The notes beneath the pieces are model-generated. The model searched no databases, had not been told where the DNA came from, and was given only the letters and a program-made list of their open reading frames with translations. This document shows positions 24,576 through 32,286 of a DNA stretch of 64,000 nt, in pieces (position 1 is the first letter of the stretch; every line of letters begins with the position of its first letter). The position numbers and the translations under genes were made by a program. This stretch comes from Pseudomonas sp. IPO3778 (GTDB lineage Bacteria > Pseudomonadota > Gammaproteobacteria > Pseudomonadales > Pseudomonadaceae): contig NZ_JACARC010000043.1 of assembly GCF_013386825.1 (NCBI RefSeq), forward strand, positions 54,068 through 118,067, in the 5' to 3' direction.

Positions 24576-24830
24576 ATGCATCTAAATCAACCAGCACTAA
24601 GCAAAGGCTTAATCCGACAATCCGCGCTATGGCAATGGCTTGGAATGACCCGCTCGGGCCTCGCCAAGCTCCAAACGAAAGACCTAAACTTCCCCAAGCC
24701 CATCAAGGACGGTGACTCCCGCCAATCGGCTGTTTATTACGTCGTGGCCGAAGTTGAAGCCTGGCTGCAATCCAAGATTGCCGCTCGGGACAAAGCCCAA
24801 GGCGACCACTCTGGGGAGGTGCAACAGTGA
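24576..24830 (+). CDS. AlpA/MerR-like DNA-binding regulator
   Basis: The 84-residue protein is a short helix-turn-helix regulator of AlpA type: the helix WLGMTRSGLAKLQTKD is followed by FPKPIKDGDSRQSAVYYVVAEVEAWLQSKI, matching the FP-P-V...R...W...EVEAWL pattern. AlpA proteins control excisionase or integrase genes in P4-like elements. GGAGG lies 7 bp before the ATG. It is just upstream of the iteron cluster and the P4-like immunity leader. Confidence 0.82.
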   Translation: MHLNQPALSKGLIRQSALWQWLGMTRSGLAKLQTKDLNFPKPIKDGDSRQSAVYYVVAEVEAWLQSKIAARDKAQGDHSGEVQQ

Positions 24831-24852
24831 GCGGCCCAAACGTTATCCGCTC

Positions 24853-24925
24853 CAGTCGTGCCCTTTTTGTGCAGTCGTGCCCATGCCCCAGGCTGGGCAC
24901 TACTGAGGGCACAAGGGCACGACTG
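24853..24925. repeat. Iteron cluster 1 (candidate replication origin or crr-like site)
   Basis: There are four copies of an 11-mer: CAGTCGTGCCC at 24853 and 24872 (direct), GGGCACTACTG at 24895 (inverted, one mismatch) and GGGCACGACTG at 24915 (inverted). The same motif in the same direct-direct-inverted-inverted order recurs at 27231-27303. The two clusters bracket the primase-like and ATPase genes. Confidence 0.7.
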
Positions 24926-24935
24926 CCGAAATCGG

Positions 24936-24964
24936 TTGCCAGTGATAGCTTTCGCAGTTATCGT
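24936..24964 (+). promoter_or_regulatory. Candidate promoter of the P4-like immunity/replication transcript
   Basis: TTGCCA, 17 bp, TATCGT resembles a sigma-70 promoter and would start RNA near 24971, about 20 nt before hairpin A of the immunity leader. In P4 the PLE promoter holds the same position. Pattern match only. Confidence 0.45.
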
Positions 24965-24989
24965 CTTGCGGTCGCTGCAAATTCAGCGA

Positions 24990-25184
24990 CCGGGCTTGGT
25001 AACCCGATCAGCAAAAGGCGCAACAGCGCCCCTATTACGATTGCAGGCGCTTTTTTTACGTCCGCATTTCCGTTTTATGGCGGCTGTGCGTGGGAGACCC
25101 TCGGGTCTGCCGGGTTCCTTTTGCCCCGGTTTACCAACCCGCGTACAGCTGCCACCCATTCGCTTGGTAACGAATGTGGCAGCT
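24990..25184 (+). ncRNA. P4 CI-RNA-like immunity leader, copy 1
   Basis: Hairpin A is CCGGG (24990) with loop CTTGGTAA (24995-25002). Segment B is TTACCAAC (25131-25138), in a hairpin closed by CGGGTT (25111) / AACCCG (25136). Hairpin C has the same loop CTTGGTAA (25163-25170) inside CATTCG/CGAATG, on a longer AGCTGCCA (25147) / TGGCAGCT (25177) stem. B is complementary to seven of eight bases of loops A and C. This is the seqA-seqB-seqC order of the phage P4 CI immunity locus, upstream of the replication genes as in P4. A reading frame of the Ash/Icd-like type (MAAVRGRPSGLPGS) runs through it. Confidence 0.7.
25025..25057 (+). terminator. Intrinsic terminator inside immunity leader copy 1
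   Basis: AGCGCC (25025-25030) and GGCGCT (25046-25051) are followed by a T-run to 25057. It lies between hairpin A and segment B, where premature termination would keep the replication genes off. Copies 2 and 3 have no such T-run hairpin. Confidence 0.7.
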
Positions 25185-25207
25185 CCTCAGCAAAAGGAGC
25201 GTCACCC

Positions 25208-25390
25208 ATGCTTACCCGTCTTTTCAGCCTTACTCCGTCCGAAGTCCATAACAAAGTCGAGCGTCACCGTGCTCGCGCTGTCGCCCAACTCAAGAGCAAA
25301 TCCAGCCTCAAAGTTCGCCATCAGCGTTACAACGCCGAAATGACCCGTGCCCGCTTTTTTGAAGCCATGTTGACCGGAGGCGCACAGTGA
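25208..25390 (+). CDS. Small basic island protein
   Basis: The 60-residue basic protein (MLTRLFSLTPSEVHNKVERH...) is mostly helical and rich in Arg/Lys. The ATG follows AGGAGCGTCACCC, so GGAG serves as ribosome-binding site, just after hairpin C of the immunity leader. Its stop overlaps the GTG start of the next gene. The frame stays open upstream through the leader, but the ribosome-binding site favours this start. No family recognised; it could be nucleic-acid binding by charge alone. Confidence 0.65.
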   Translation: MLTRLFSLTPSEVHNKVERHRARAVAQLKSKSSLKVRHQRYNAEMTRARFFEAMLTGGAQ

Positions 25391-25677
25391 AACATCTGAC
25401 TACTATCGAAGTTTGTTTTATTTCTCCGGCCCACGCTCACAACAAACAACAAGTATTTAGCGTCAACCCCGACATTGATGCTGAAAACGCTTTGTATATA
25501 GCTTCGGACCTAATCGGCAGTGTGATGGATGTCCTCACAGAGGCGGCTGTTGGGGATATTCCACTTGAAGGCAATAGCGCCTTTATGGTGAGTCATACAC
25601 TTGAAAGCGCCAGAGCTGCGCTTTATTCCGTGCTGGGTAAATTAGAAAAAACTAACGACTTCATTCCCGGGGAATAA
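25387..25677 (+). CDS. DUF3077/DUF6124-like small protein
   Basis: The 96-residue protein (GTG start, coupled to the previous stop by a GTGA overlap) contains FSVNPDIDAENALYIASDLI followed by two helices. It resembles the DUF6124 proteins at 39572 and 47394 (FCIAQDIDPETLLVQACETL) and the Pseudomonas DUF3077 family. Function unknown. All three P4-like immunity leaders in this window are followed by a gene of this type, which suggests a functional or historical link. Confidence 0.65.
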   Translation: MKHLTTIEVCFISPAHAHNKQQVFSVNPDIDAENALYIASDLIGSVMDVLTEAAVGDIPLEGNSAFMVSHTLESARAALYSVLGKLEKTNDFIPGE

Positions 25678-25679
25678 AC

Positions 25680-26090
25680 ATGACCACTCTAAATCAGCGC
25701 CAAGTTGCGCTGGCGGGATCGGCTTGCCTGAATAAAGTTCTTAGTTGTCTCGACAAAGTTAAAGCTTCCGGCACTAACAAATGGAAAGCGTGCTGCCCTG
25801 CGCATGACGACAAATCCCCAAGCCTAGCAATAACCGAAACATCAGACGGCACTCTTTTGCTCAAGTGCTGGGCCGGATGTACCGCTCAGGAGATTGTTTC
25901 GGCAATGGGGCTGGAGTTGCGCGACCTATTCCCTGGTACAAAGCAGCCACGTCGCGGACCAAGTAAGCAGGCCATTGAACATGAGCGCACCGTATACCTG
26001 ATCGGAAAGGCGCTGCTCGATAACGGCAAGTTGTCCGGCGACGATCTGCAGCGTTTTAACCTCGCCAAACAGCGTCTGGGGGTTAAATGA
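25680..26090 (+). CDS. CHC2-type zinc-finger (primase-like) protein
   Basis: The 136-residue protein carries a DnaG/P4-alpha type zinc finger: KACCPAHDDKSPSLAI, then LLLKCWAGCTAQEIV, giving the C-H-C-C ligands near residues 38-70. There is no TOPRIM or helicase domain after it, so it is only the primer-site recognition part. Its end overlaps the next ATG (ATGA), which encodes a RecA-fold ATPase. Together they look like a split replication module compared with the single alpha protein of P4. Confidence 0.8.
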   Translation: MTTLNQRQVALAGSACLNKVLSCLDKVKASGTNKWKACCPAHDDKSPSLAITETSDGTLLLKCWAGCTAQEIVSAMGLELRDLFPGTKQPRRGPSKQAIEHERTVYLIGKALLDNGKLSGDDLQRFNLAKQRLGVK

Positions 26091-27367
26091 ACAATAAGGA
26101 TAGATTCGCCGAGCAATGGGAGGAGCTGAACAAGCCGCTCAAAGGGGCAAACCTCAAAGTATTGCCAACAGTCCCCGCCGTCTGGAAGGTAAACGCGGTC
26201 AGCGCAGCCGATATCAAACCGGTGGCCATTCGCTGGCTGTGGCCTGGCTGGTTGGCCAAAGGCAAGTTGCACATACTCGCGGGTGCTGGCGGTACCGGGA
26301 AAACTACCCTGCTGATTAGCTTGATCGCGACCATCACCACAGGCGGACGCTGGCCAGACGGTGAGCTTTGCCAAGAGCGCGGCAATGTTCTGATTTGGTC
26401 GAGCGAAGACGACCCGGCAGACACGCTGGTGCCGCGCCTGATCGCGGCTGGCGCTGACGTGAACCGGGTACACATTATTCAAGGGCGCCTCAACGCTAAA
26501 GGCGAGGCTGACCCCTTCGACCCATCAAACGATATTGGTTTGCTGCGCGACACCGTGCGTGATTTGGGCGGTGTGTCATTGCTGATGCTCGATCCAGTGG
26601 TCAGTGCCGTGAAAGGGGACATGCACAAGGCCAATGACGTTCGCCGTGGCTTGCAAGGCGTGGTGGACTTTGCTGAGGCCAATCTCTGCGCCGTTGTCGG
26701 TATCAGCCACTTTGCCAAGGGGGGCGCTGGATCCTCGCCGGCTGATCGTGTGATCGGTTCGCAAGCCTTCTCGGCACTGGCCCGAACGGTTCTGGTCGCC
26801 GCCAAACAGCAAGATTCTGATGCAAGGGTGTTGGCGCGGGCCAAGTCCAACATCGGCACCGACGAAGGTGGCGTGTCCTACACCATCGAGCCCTGCACCA
26901 TCGACGGAGGCATTGAAACGACGCAAGTTGCGTGGGGCGATCTGATACAGGGATCGGCGCGGGACATTCTGGGTGACGTTGAGTCGGTCGACGAAGATCG
27001 CCTGGACGATGCTGATGATCCAGCCGAAGCACTCCGACGAATCCTGAGCGCGGGGCCCCTGACCGGGAAAGAAGCCAAAAGACTGATGACCGGCAACGGC
27101 TATACGCAAAAGCAGATCCGCAACGCCCGTGAGCGACTCTCAGTAGTGACAGCACGGTCCGGCTTTGGCGGCGACACAATTGTGAGCTGGTCGCTCCCTC
27201 AAGCGAAAGGTCAGTTCGCGGCATTCCCTCCAGTCGTGCCCTCAGACGGCCAGTTGTGCCCACCCTTGGACATGGGCCCGACTGGAGAAAAAGGGCACGA
27301 CTGGAACAACTTAATCAGTAAGGCACCTCCGCAGAACTTCACCGATGACGATTCGGAGGAAGTCTGA
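26087..27367 (+). CDS. RecA-fold AAA ATPase, RepA-like replicative helicase candidate
   Basis: The 426-residue protein has Walker A LAGAGGTGKTTLLISLIATI near residue 65-80 and a Walker B-like LLMLDPVVSAVKGD near 165. KSNIGTDEGGVSY follows near 265, and the C-terminal 90 residues resemble a winged helix. This layout matches hexameric RepA/RSF1010-type and phage-satellite helicases. It is translationally coupled on both sides (ATGA at each junction). Iteron cluster 2 is embedded in its last 45 codons, which is unusual for coding DNA. Confidence 0.8.
   Translation: MNNKDRFAEQWEELNKPLKGANLKVLPTVPAVWKVNAVSAADIKPVAIRWLWPGWLAKGKLHILAGAGGTGKTTLLISLIATITTGGRWPDGELCQERGNVLIWSSEDDPADTLVPRLIAAGADVNRVHIIQGRLNAKGEADPFDPSNDIGLLRDTVRDLGGVSLLMLDPVVSAVKGDMHKANDVRRGLQGVVDFAEANLCAVVGISHFAKGGAGSSPADRVIGSQAFSALARTVLVAAKQQDSDARVLARAKSNIGTDEGGVSYTIEPCTIDGGIETTQVAWGDLIQGSARDILGDVESVDEDRLDDADDPAEALRRILSAGPLTGKEAKRLMTGNGYTQKQIRNARERLSVVTARSGFGGDTIVSWSLPQAKGQFAAFPPVVPSDGQLCPPLDMGPTGEKGHDWNNLISKAPPQNFTDDDSEEV
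27231..27303. repeat. Iteron cluster 2, inside the 3' end of the ATPase gene
   Basis: Four copies of the cluster 1 motif: CAGTCGTGCCC at 27231, CAGTTGTGCCC at 27251 (one mismatch), GGGCCCGACTG at 27274 (inverted, one mismatch) and GGGCACGACTG at 27293 (inverted). Order, orientation and total span (73 bp) match cluster 1. Confidence 0.7.
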
Positions 27368-27657
27368 TGGCCGCCCTCGCCTACCTGCTCAATCTCGGGT
27401 TTTCGGCGAAGTTGAGCGGAAAGCGTGTTCGGGTTTCGCCCGCAAGCAAGCTCAATGACCAGGTGCGCGCCTACATCAAAAACCACCGGCTCGAACTGCT
27501 GGCTGAGCTGGCCTCGAATGACGGGATTGAGCGCCGCTGCCATTGGCGGGTCATGCGCGATGGCAAACCGCTCTGCACGATGATTGGGGAGCCCATGACC
27601 CGAGCGGAAGCCCTCAATACAGCCCTGTGGCGCTGGCCAGACGCGGACCTTGCCTAG
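27367..27657 (+). CDS. TubC docking-domain-like small protein
   Basis: The 96-residue protein starts at an ATG overlapping the ATPase stop. Its N-terminal 50 residues (LAYLLNLGFSAKLSGKRVRV ... YIKNHRLELLAEL) match the TubC N-terminal docking-domain pattern, often seen beside replication genes of mobile elements. The rest (CHWRVMRDGKPLCTMIGEPM) is a short beta-rich piece. It probably mediates a protein contact with the helicase or primase; this is inference from position. Confidence 0.65.
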   Translation: MAALAYLLNLGFSAKLSGKRVRVSPASKLNDQVRAYIKNHRLELLAELASNDGIERRCHWRVMRDGKPLCTMIGEPMTRAEALNTALWRWPDADLA

Positions 27658-27813
27658 GTTCCCGCCATTGGTGGATGGCGCGGATCTGCTCCATCCACCA
27701 ATGGTGAAAGACCACTAACGCTCGCACCGTTACCGGATCGGTACCAGAGATGGGCTCAGATTTGAGCGCATTAACTCCCGCCAATGGCAGACGCAACCTC
27801 AGAGACTGGAATC

Positions 27814-29172
27814 ATGAACACCCTGCACGTAAACATCACCGATGCCGAGATACGCAAGCAAGCCGCTGGCCCTGTGCGCCAGTTGCGCGATCACCGCTAT
27901 CCCGAGTTGCGTTTCCGCTATTCAACCACCGACCGTACTAAGGGCGCCTGGCACGTCGTGGTGCGCGGCAAGTGGGGCAAGGCAGGAAACTATCCCGGCA
28001 TCAATGCCAAGCTGATGCAGACCACTTTGCCTGCCATCCTCGCACGACGCTCTATTGACCCGGATGCCACCTCGACCACTACCAGTTGGACCAAGGTGGG
28101 TGATGTGCTGACCTGGTACGCCGACCGCATGAGCCGTGACCGTGGCTTGTCTACCAAGCGCAAGGCCAGCGCCCAGTCCGCGTTACGTTGTCACCTGGTG
28201 CCACGGCTGCAAAAACTGGAGCTAGCCAGCCTCGACCGGGCCAGCCTCGACCGCCTGCTGATGTGGCCGATGCAAGAGCGTTTCGCGCTGTCGTTCGTGC
28301 GCTCGGTCTATGGCGTGCTGGCCGTCGCCTTTCGGCAAGCTACTCGCCTGGCGCTGCTTGGCGTGAACCCTGTGGTTGACCTCAAGTACACCGACTTTGT
28401 GCGAACCCGGATAAAACCAAAGCCGGCCCGATTGCGCGGCGATGACGTGCCCGCCCTGCTGCTGGATCTGGCCGATCGTTTCGAGTGTGCGCCACTGGAA
28501 TCCATGCTCGCGCTAATGATGCTCTGTCACGGCACCCGACTGGGGGAAACCCGGCAAGCCCGCTGGAAGAACCTCAACCTCACCACCCGCCAATGGTTCA
28601 TCCCGGCAGAGGACACCAAGACTAAGGCAGAGCACACGCTGCCACTGACGGAGCAAGCCTGCGCTCTGATCGAGCGTTACCGGGCCGCTCAACAGACCAC
28701 TGGGTATCAGGGACCATTCCTGTTCCCTGGGCGCACTGGTAGGGCCATTAGCGCGTCCACGGCGAGCACCTTGTTCAAGGGGATGACCAAGAGCGAATGG
28801 TCGAGCCACGACCTGCGCAAGGTGGCGCGCACCGCGTGGGCGGATCTGGGGGTGGATTACATGGTGGGTGAAATGCTGCTCAACCACGCTATGAAAGACC
28901 TAGATGCGACCTACATCCACACCACTGCCGAGGGCATGAAACGCAAAGCCCTGGAGACGTGGCATCGGCACCTTGATGGTTATGGCTTCATTGCCTTGCA
29001 CAGTGAGACATATCCAGGACACACGGGAGCGCCATCACCTACGCAGCCTTCTAACGGCGTGGCCTCTAGCGATTCTATGCATCCATCCCAAGGGAGGAGG
29101 TTAATCGGCAAAGGCCGGGGAAATAACACATGCCAAACGTCCACACCATTGCAAAAAACTACACACCAATGA
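27814..29172 (+). CDS. Second tyrosine integrase/recombinase
   Basis: This 452-residue protein is a tyrosine recombinase distinct from the one at 22288. Catalytic pieces are an arginine in CHGTRLGETRQARW, HTLPL, the box SSHDLRKVARTAWADLG and LLNHAMKDLDATYIHT with the tyrosine. The C-terminal ~65 residues are Ser/Pro-rich and probably disordered. The start at 27814 (MNTLHVNITDAEIRK) is preferred over an in-frame ATG 10 codons upstream. The replication module lies between two integrases, so island A may be composite. Confidence 0.85.
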   Translation: MNTLHVNITDAEIRKQAAGPVRQLRDHRYPELRFRYSTTDRTKGAWHVVVRGKWGKAGNYPGINAKLMQTTLPAILARRSIDPDATSTTTSWTKVGDVLTWYADRMSRDRGLSTKRKASAQSALRCHLVPRLQKLELASLDRASLDRLLMWPMQERFALSFVRSVYGVLAVAFRQATRLALLGVNPVVDLKYTDFVRTRIKPKPARLRGDDVPALLLDLADRFECAPLESMLALMMLCHGTRLGETRQARWKNLNLTTRQWFIPAEDTKTKAEHTLPLTEQACALIERYRAAQQTTGYQGPFLFPGRTGRAISASTASTLFKGMTKSEWSSHDLRKVARTAWADLGVDYMVGEMLLNHAMKDLDATYIHTTAEGMKRKALETWHRHLDGYGFIALHSETYPGHTGAPSPTQPSNGVASSDSMHPSQGRRLIGKGRGNNTCQTSTPLQKTTHQ

Positions 29173-29192
29173 CTGACCCTGGAGGTCAAACT

Positions 29193-29888
29193 ATGAAAGC
29201 ACCCAAGAAGATCAGCGACCTGAGCAAAGCCATCTCCGAAGGCTTTGCCATCATCGAGCAGATCAGCAGTGACATTCAGCGTGCTGAGACCGCCGCACAG
29301 TTAGCGGATACCATCGCAACCCAACTGGACGAACTGAGCCGCGAGCGTGCGGAGCGTAGGGCTATGGCATTCGTGTGCAAGACCACGGCGGATGTCACGG
29401 ACCTGAACGCTCGCGAGGAAGAACTAGAGCGCGCTAGCCGTCAAGCTATCGAGGACGGCCAAGCGGCAACCATCGCCATTGGCATGCTAGTCGAGAAGCG
29501 GGACGGCATCGTGGTAGAGGTCGAACAGCTCAAGCAAGAACGACGCGGCCTCACAGTCGAATGGCTGAAACAACTGCGCAACGACGCGATCAACCGCTAC
29601 ATACGCGTCCTAAGCGATATCGGCGCGCCACTGGCCGATGCTTGTGCAGCTGACCGTGCGATGCAGGCGCTTGGCGCTGGCGAGCACCTAGCGAGCAAAA
29701 TGATCAAGAAGATCCGTGTCGCGGACTTTGCCATTCCGCACAGCCACAAGATCCGGCGTAGCACCTCCAGCATTGAAATATACGACGCGCCAGTGCCCTG
29801 GCTGCACGACAAGACGCTGGGCGATGCCGAAACCCAGGCGCTCACTGACGAACTAAGGAATGTAGGGCTGAATATCTCCAGGCCGTGA
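29193..29888 (+). CDS. Coiled-coil island protein of unknown function
   Basis: The 231-residue protein is predicted almost wholly helical in the first 150 residues, with coiled-coil stretches (AAQLADTIATQLDELSRERA; VEVEQLKQERRGLTVEWLKQ), and a shorter C-terminal part. GGAGG lies 7 bp before this ATG, so I prefer it to in-frame ATGs upstream. No membrane segment or known motif. It begins 20 bp after the second integrase and may be co-transcribed. Confidence 0.7.
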   Translation: MKAPKKISDLSKAISEGFAIIEQISSDIQRAETAAQLADTIATQLDELSRERAERRAMAFVCKTTADVTDLNAREEELERASRQAIEDGQAATIAIGMLVEKRDGIVVEVEQLKQERRGLTVEWLKQLRNDAINRYIRVLSDIGAPLADACAADRAMQALGAGEHLASKMIKKIRVADFAIPHSHKIRRSTSSIEIYDAPVPWLHDKTLGDAETQALTDELRNVGLNISRP

Positions 29889-30735
29889 ACCGCACCACAC
29901 TAGTTCAGCGCCGATCCGAGCGATAGCTTTGGTCGGCGTTGCTAATACGAACGACACGCACACAAACCACATTGGTTATAAGCACTCTTTGGCGGTGTAT
30001 CCGTGCAGTGCTGCCGTGACGAAGTCACACGACAGTGATTCATTCCGCGCCATCGCTGTAGACATCACTCCCGTCAGTCTCCAGTAAGACCCTTTGCAGT
30101 AGCAACGGACACGTCACCCGCTAGCCTTCAAAGGCCATGCCCCTCCCCCCTATGTTGGGTCCCTCCTGGCCCTCCTTGCAGCGTGGGCATTGCGCGCCGC
30201 GCTGCGCCTCCAGCTAACGCATATGAAATTTGGGTAACAGAAATATTCGTCTCCAGTGAAGGGAGCAATGGCGCACTCAATAATCGCTCAATGGCCCAGC
30301 CCGCCAGCCCCTCCGGTTATTAACTCGATCGTGTCGCGACTCTATTTCTGTTACCCGGGGCATACAATTTTACCTGCAACGAGTAACAGCACGGGTAACA
30401 AAATCGACTGCTACCGGGTAACAAAAACAGCCCAGGGCCGACCAAGCGATGCCGCCCACCATTACCCCAAAGCCGTAACAAAAAAGCACATGTATAGAGA
30501 GTACGATGACTACAACTTTTGTTAAAACAGGCTAATGCACACCGTAGCGATGAACGGCAGAACACGGGCAAACAGCAGTCGTTCTCAGTAACCTGTATTC
30601 GGCCAAGAGCGGACCACCAGAAGTGCCTAAGAAACTCGGCGCGATTCACATCGTTAGTAACGAGAAACGGTCGATTGTTGGCACCACAAAAAACTCGCGA
30701 CCAGCATAGGCTTAGTTATTTACAATCATCGGCAA
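29889..30735. other. 847-bp stretch without a convincing gene
   Basis: No reading frame here looks like a real protein; an 89-codon frame at 30256 has no good ribosome-binding site and no recognisable features. The stretch holds GGGTAACA repeats (30232, inverted near 30349, 30393, 30416) and a long inverted repeat at 30232-30356. It lies downstream of the DNA polymerase-like gene and could encode a non-coding RNA. Confidence 0.6.
30232..30356. ncRNA. 125-bp inverted-repeat element, candidate non-coding RNA
   Basis: GGGTAACAGAAATA (30232-30245) is perfectly complementary to TATTTCTGTTACCC (30343-30356), closing a 97-nt interior. Two further GGGTAACA copies follow at 30393 and 30416. Terminal pairing of this kind is seen in retron-type RNAs and in small mobile elements. 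The link to the reverse transcriptase 2 kb away is speculative, and orientation is unknown. Confidence 0.35.
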
Positions 30736-32286
30736 TTAGACTGCTTCAAGAGGTGGACTAAACGGCGCCAACGATGCTTTTCCTGTCACCTTGTTTTCAA
30801 AGTGGTTAGACATAACCTCTGAAAAAATATTGACTACGACCTGAGGATCAAAACCTTCTTGGTGCTGAAAAAGCACGGCATCATGCATTGGCACTTTTAG
30901 CTCGACTCGTGGATCGCCGCTCATCGCAATTAAAGCTTTTTTAAATATAAGCGATGCGGTTCCTTGGACTTGCTGGCTGATTGAGGATCTTTTCTCCTTC
31001 TCACTTAGAGCTCCCGTTCGCTCTCGCTTAATGTGGTTGCCAAGAGCAGTTCCAATTTTGCCCTCTATTTCAAACCGGGTATAAACTCCAGTTTTCCAAT
31101 CCTCAAATCTGGCAAATTGCTTAAAAAAAACTTTTGCATTTTGTCTGTCTGCGCCGTACCCGTACGCCGCATCAATTAAGTCACGGTGCCTCATTCCATA
31201 CGCGTAAGATAAGAATAGTCGCTTGGCCTCTTTTCGCCTTGTTACATCACGAAAAATAGAGTCAGCCGCTATTTGATAGAGATCACCTTCCGCATAGAAC
31301 CTCGTAAGTAACGGATCGCCGGAAAGTGCGGCCATTATTCCGGCCTCGTACTGCTCGTAATCGACGTATGAGAAAAATTGCCCTTCATCTGGAATAAGTA
31401 TATCTCGGTGCTGCTTAGCGAGATTTTGCAATGATGGGTCTTTGAAGTATATGCGCGAGGTAATCGAACCGAATGAATCTACTATTGGGAAGATTTTTTT
31501 CTGGCTGAGCGGTATTGCCGCCAATACCATTCTGGATTTTTGAATTTTTCTTAGGTTGAGTACGTCGTCAGCGTACTCGTCCTGCATTGGGACGAAATTA
31601 AGAACGTAATCTACGTTTACGCCAGAAAAATCAAATCCGCGAGGCTCTAGGTATTCTACGACATCTTCATCCGATGGGACTTCTAGAGGAACACTGTACT
31701 TGGACGAGAATTCCTTTAGGGCCATATAAAAATCGAATTCTATCTTATTCTTGTGACCTCTAAGCACTTCCGTGTTTATATTTATTCCAGTCGCAGCAGA
31801 ACCTATCAGGTAGCGCGCGACAGGCTGTTCTATTTGGATTAGCCTGTCCCATTCCTGCTCGTGCTTTGCTTCAATTTCAACTTGGTTAGAGTACGACACG
31901 AGAGCATCGGCAAACACGGAAAGAGTTTCTTCGCAGATTTCTTCTTTCCTGTTAAATATCGCAAGATATTTTTGTATGGTCTCTTTAGGCATAAGGCTTT
32001 GTAGCGAATTGGTAATGTCTACCTTTTCTTTTTTTTCTCTCTCGGATCTCTTTCCGGAGATAGAAATTCTTAGCTCTTCGACGTCTATGATTAGTTTTGG
32101 CAGCCTTCCACTTAGCCTGAAAAGTATTGGGGCTATAAGCCAGTAATCATGGCACACCAGCTCTTCTGTCTGAGAGGAAATATCGTCAGCAGATGCCTCC
32201 TTTAGAACTTTTTCAGACCAAAGAAAAAATCTGTCTTTTCCTTGGTCCGTGTAGTCCCTGATGAAGATGAGAGCCTTTTTAGTCAT
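30736..32286 (-). CDS. Family-A (Pol I-like) DNA polymerase domain protein, partner of the reverse transcriptase
   Basis: The 516-residue protein is AT-rich compared with the backbone. Its second half has the family-A polymerase motifs: TSRIYFKDPSLQNLAKQHR near residue 276, motif A YVDYEQYEAGIMAALSGD (Asp309), motif B RRKEAKRLFLSYAYG (350-364) and motif C VPMHDAVLF. The first ~150 residues may be a decayed 3'-5' exonuclease region; there is no 5'-3' exonuclease. Its start overlaps the reverse-transcriptase stop by 8 bp, so the two are coupled. It may copy or complete cDNA made by that enzyme; function is inference. Confidence 0.8.
   Translation of the reverse strand: MTKKALIFIRDYTDQGKDRFFLWSEKVLKEASADDISSQTEELVCHDYWLIAPILFRLSGRLPKLIIDVEELRISISGKRSEREKKEKVDITNSLQSLMPKETIQKYLAIFNRKEEICEETLSVFADALVSYSNQVEIEAKHEQEWDRLIQIEQPVARYLIGSAATGININTEVLRGHKNKIEFDFYMALKEFSSKYSVPLEVPSDEDVVEYLEPRGFDFSGVNVDYVLNFVPMQDEYADDVLNLRKIQKSRMVLAAIPLSQKKIFPIVDSFGSITSRIYFKDPSLQNLAKQHRDILIPDEGQFFSYVDYEQYEAGIMAALSGDPLLTRFYAEGDLYQIAADSIFRDVTRRKEAKRLFLSYAYGMRHRDLIDAAYGYGADRQNAKVFFKQFARFEDWKTGVYTRFEIEGKIGTALGNHIKRERTGALSEKEKRSSISQQVQGTASLIFKKALIAMSGDPRVELKVPMHDAVLFQHQEGFDPQVVVNIFSEVMSNHFENKVTGKASLAPFSPPLEAV

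Noticed and set aside
24827..25207. Long frames through immunity leader copy 1, including an Ash/Icd-like one
   Set aside because: Conservation among the three loci follows hairpins and loop pairing rather than protein sequence, and the small gene at 25208 has its own ribosome-binding site. The Ash-like frame may still be translated, so I mention it only in the RNA entry.
30256..30525. An 89-codon frame downstream of the polymerase-like gene
   Set aside because: No good ribosome-binding site, odd composition, and it crosses the inverted-repeat element.
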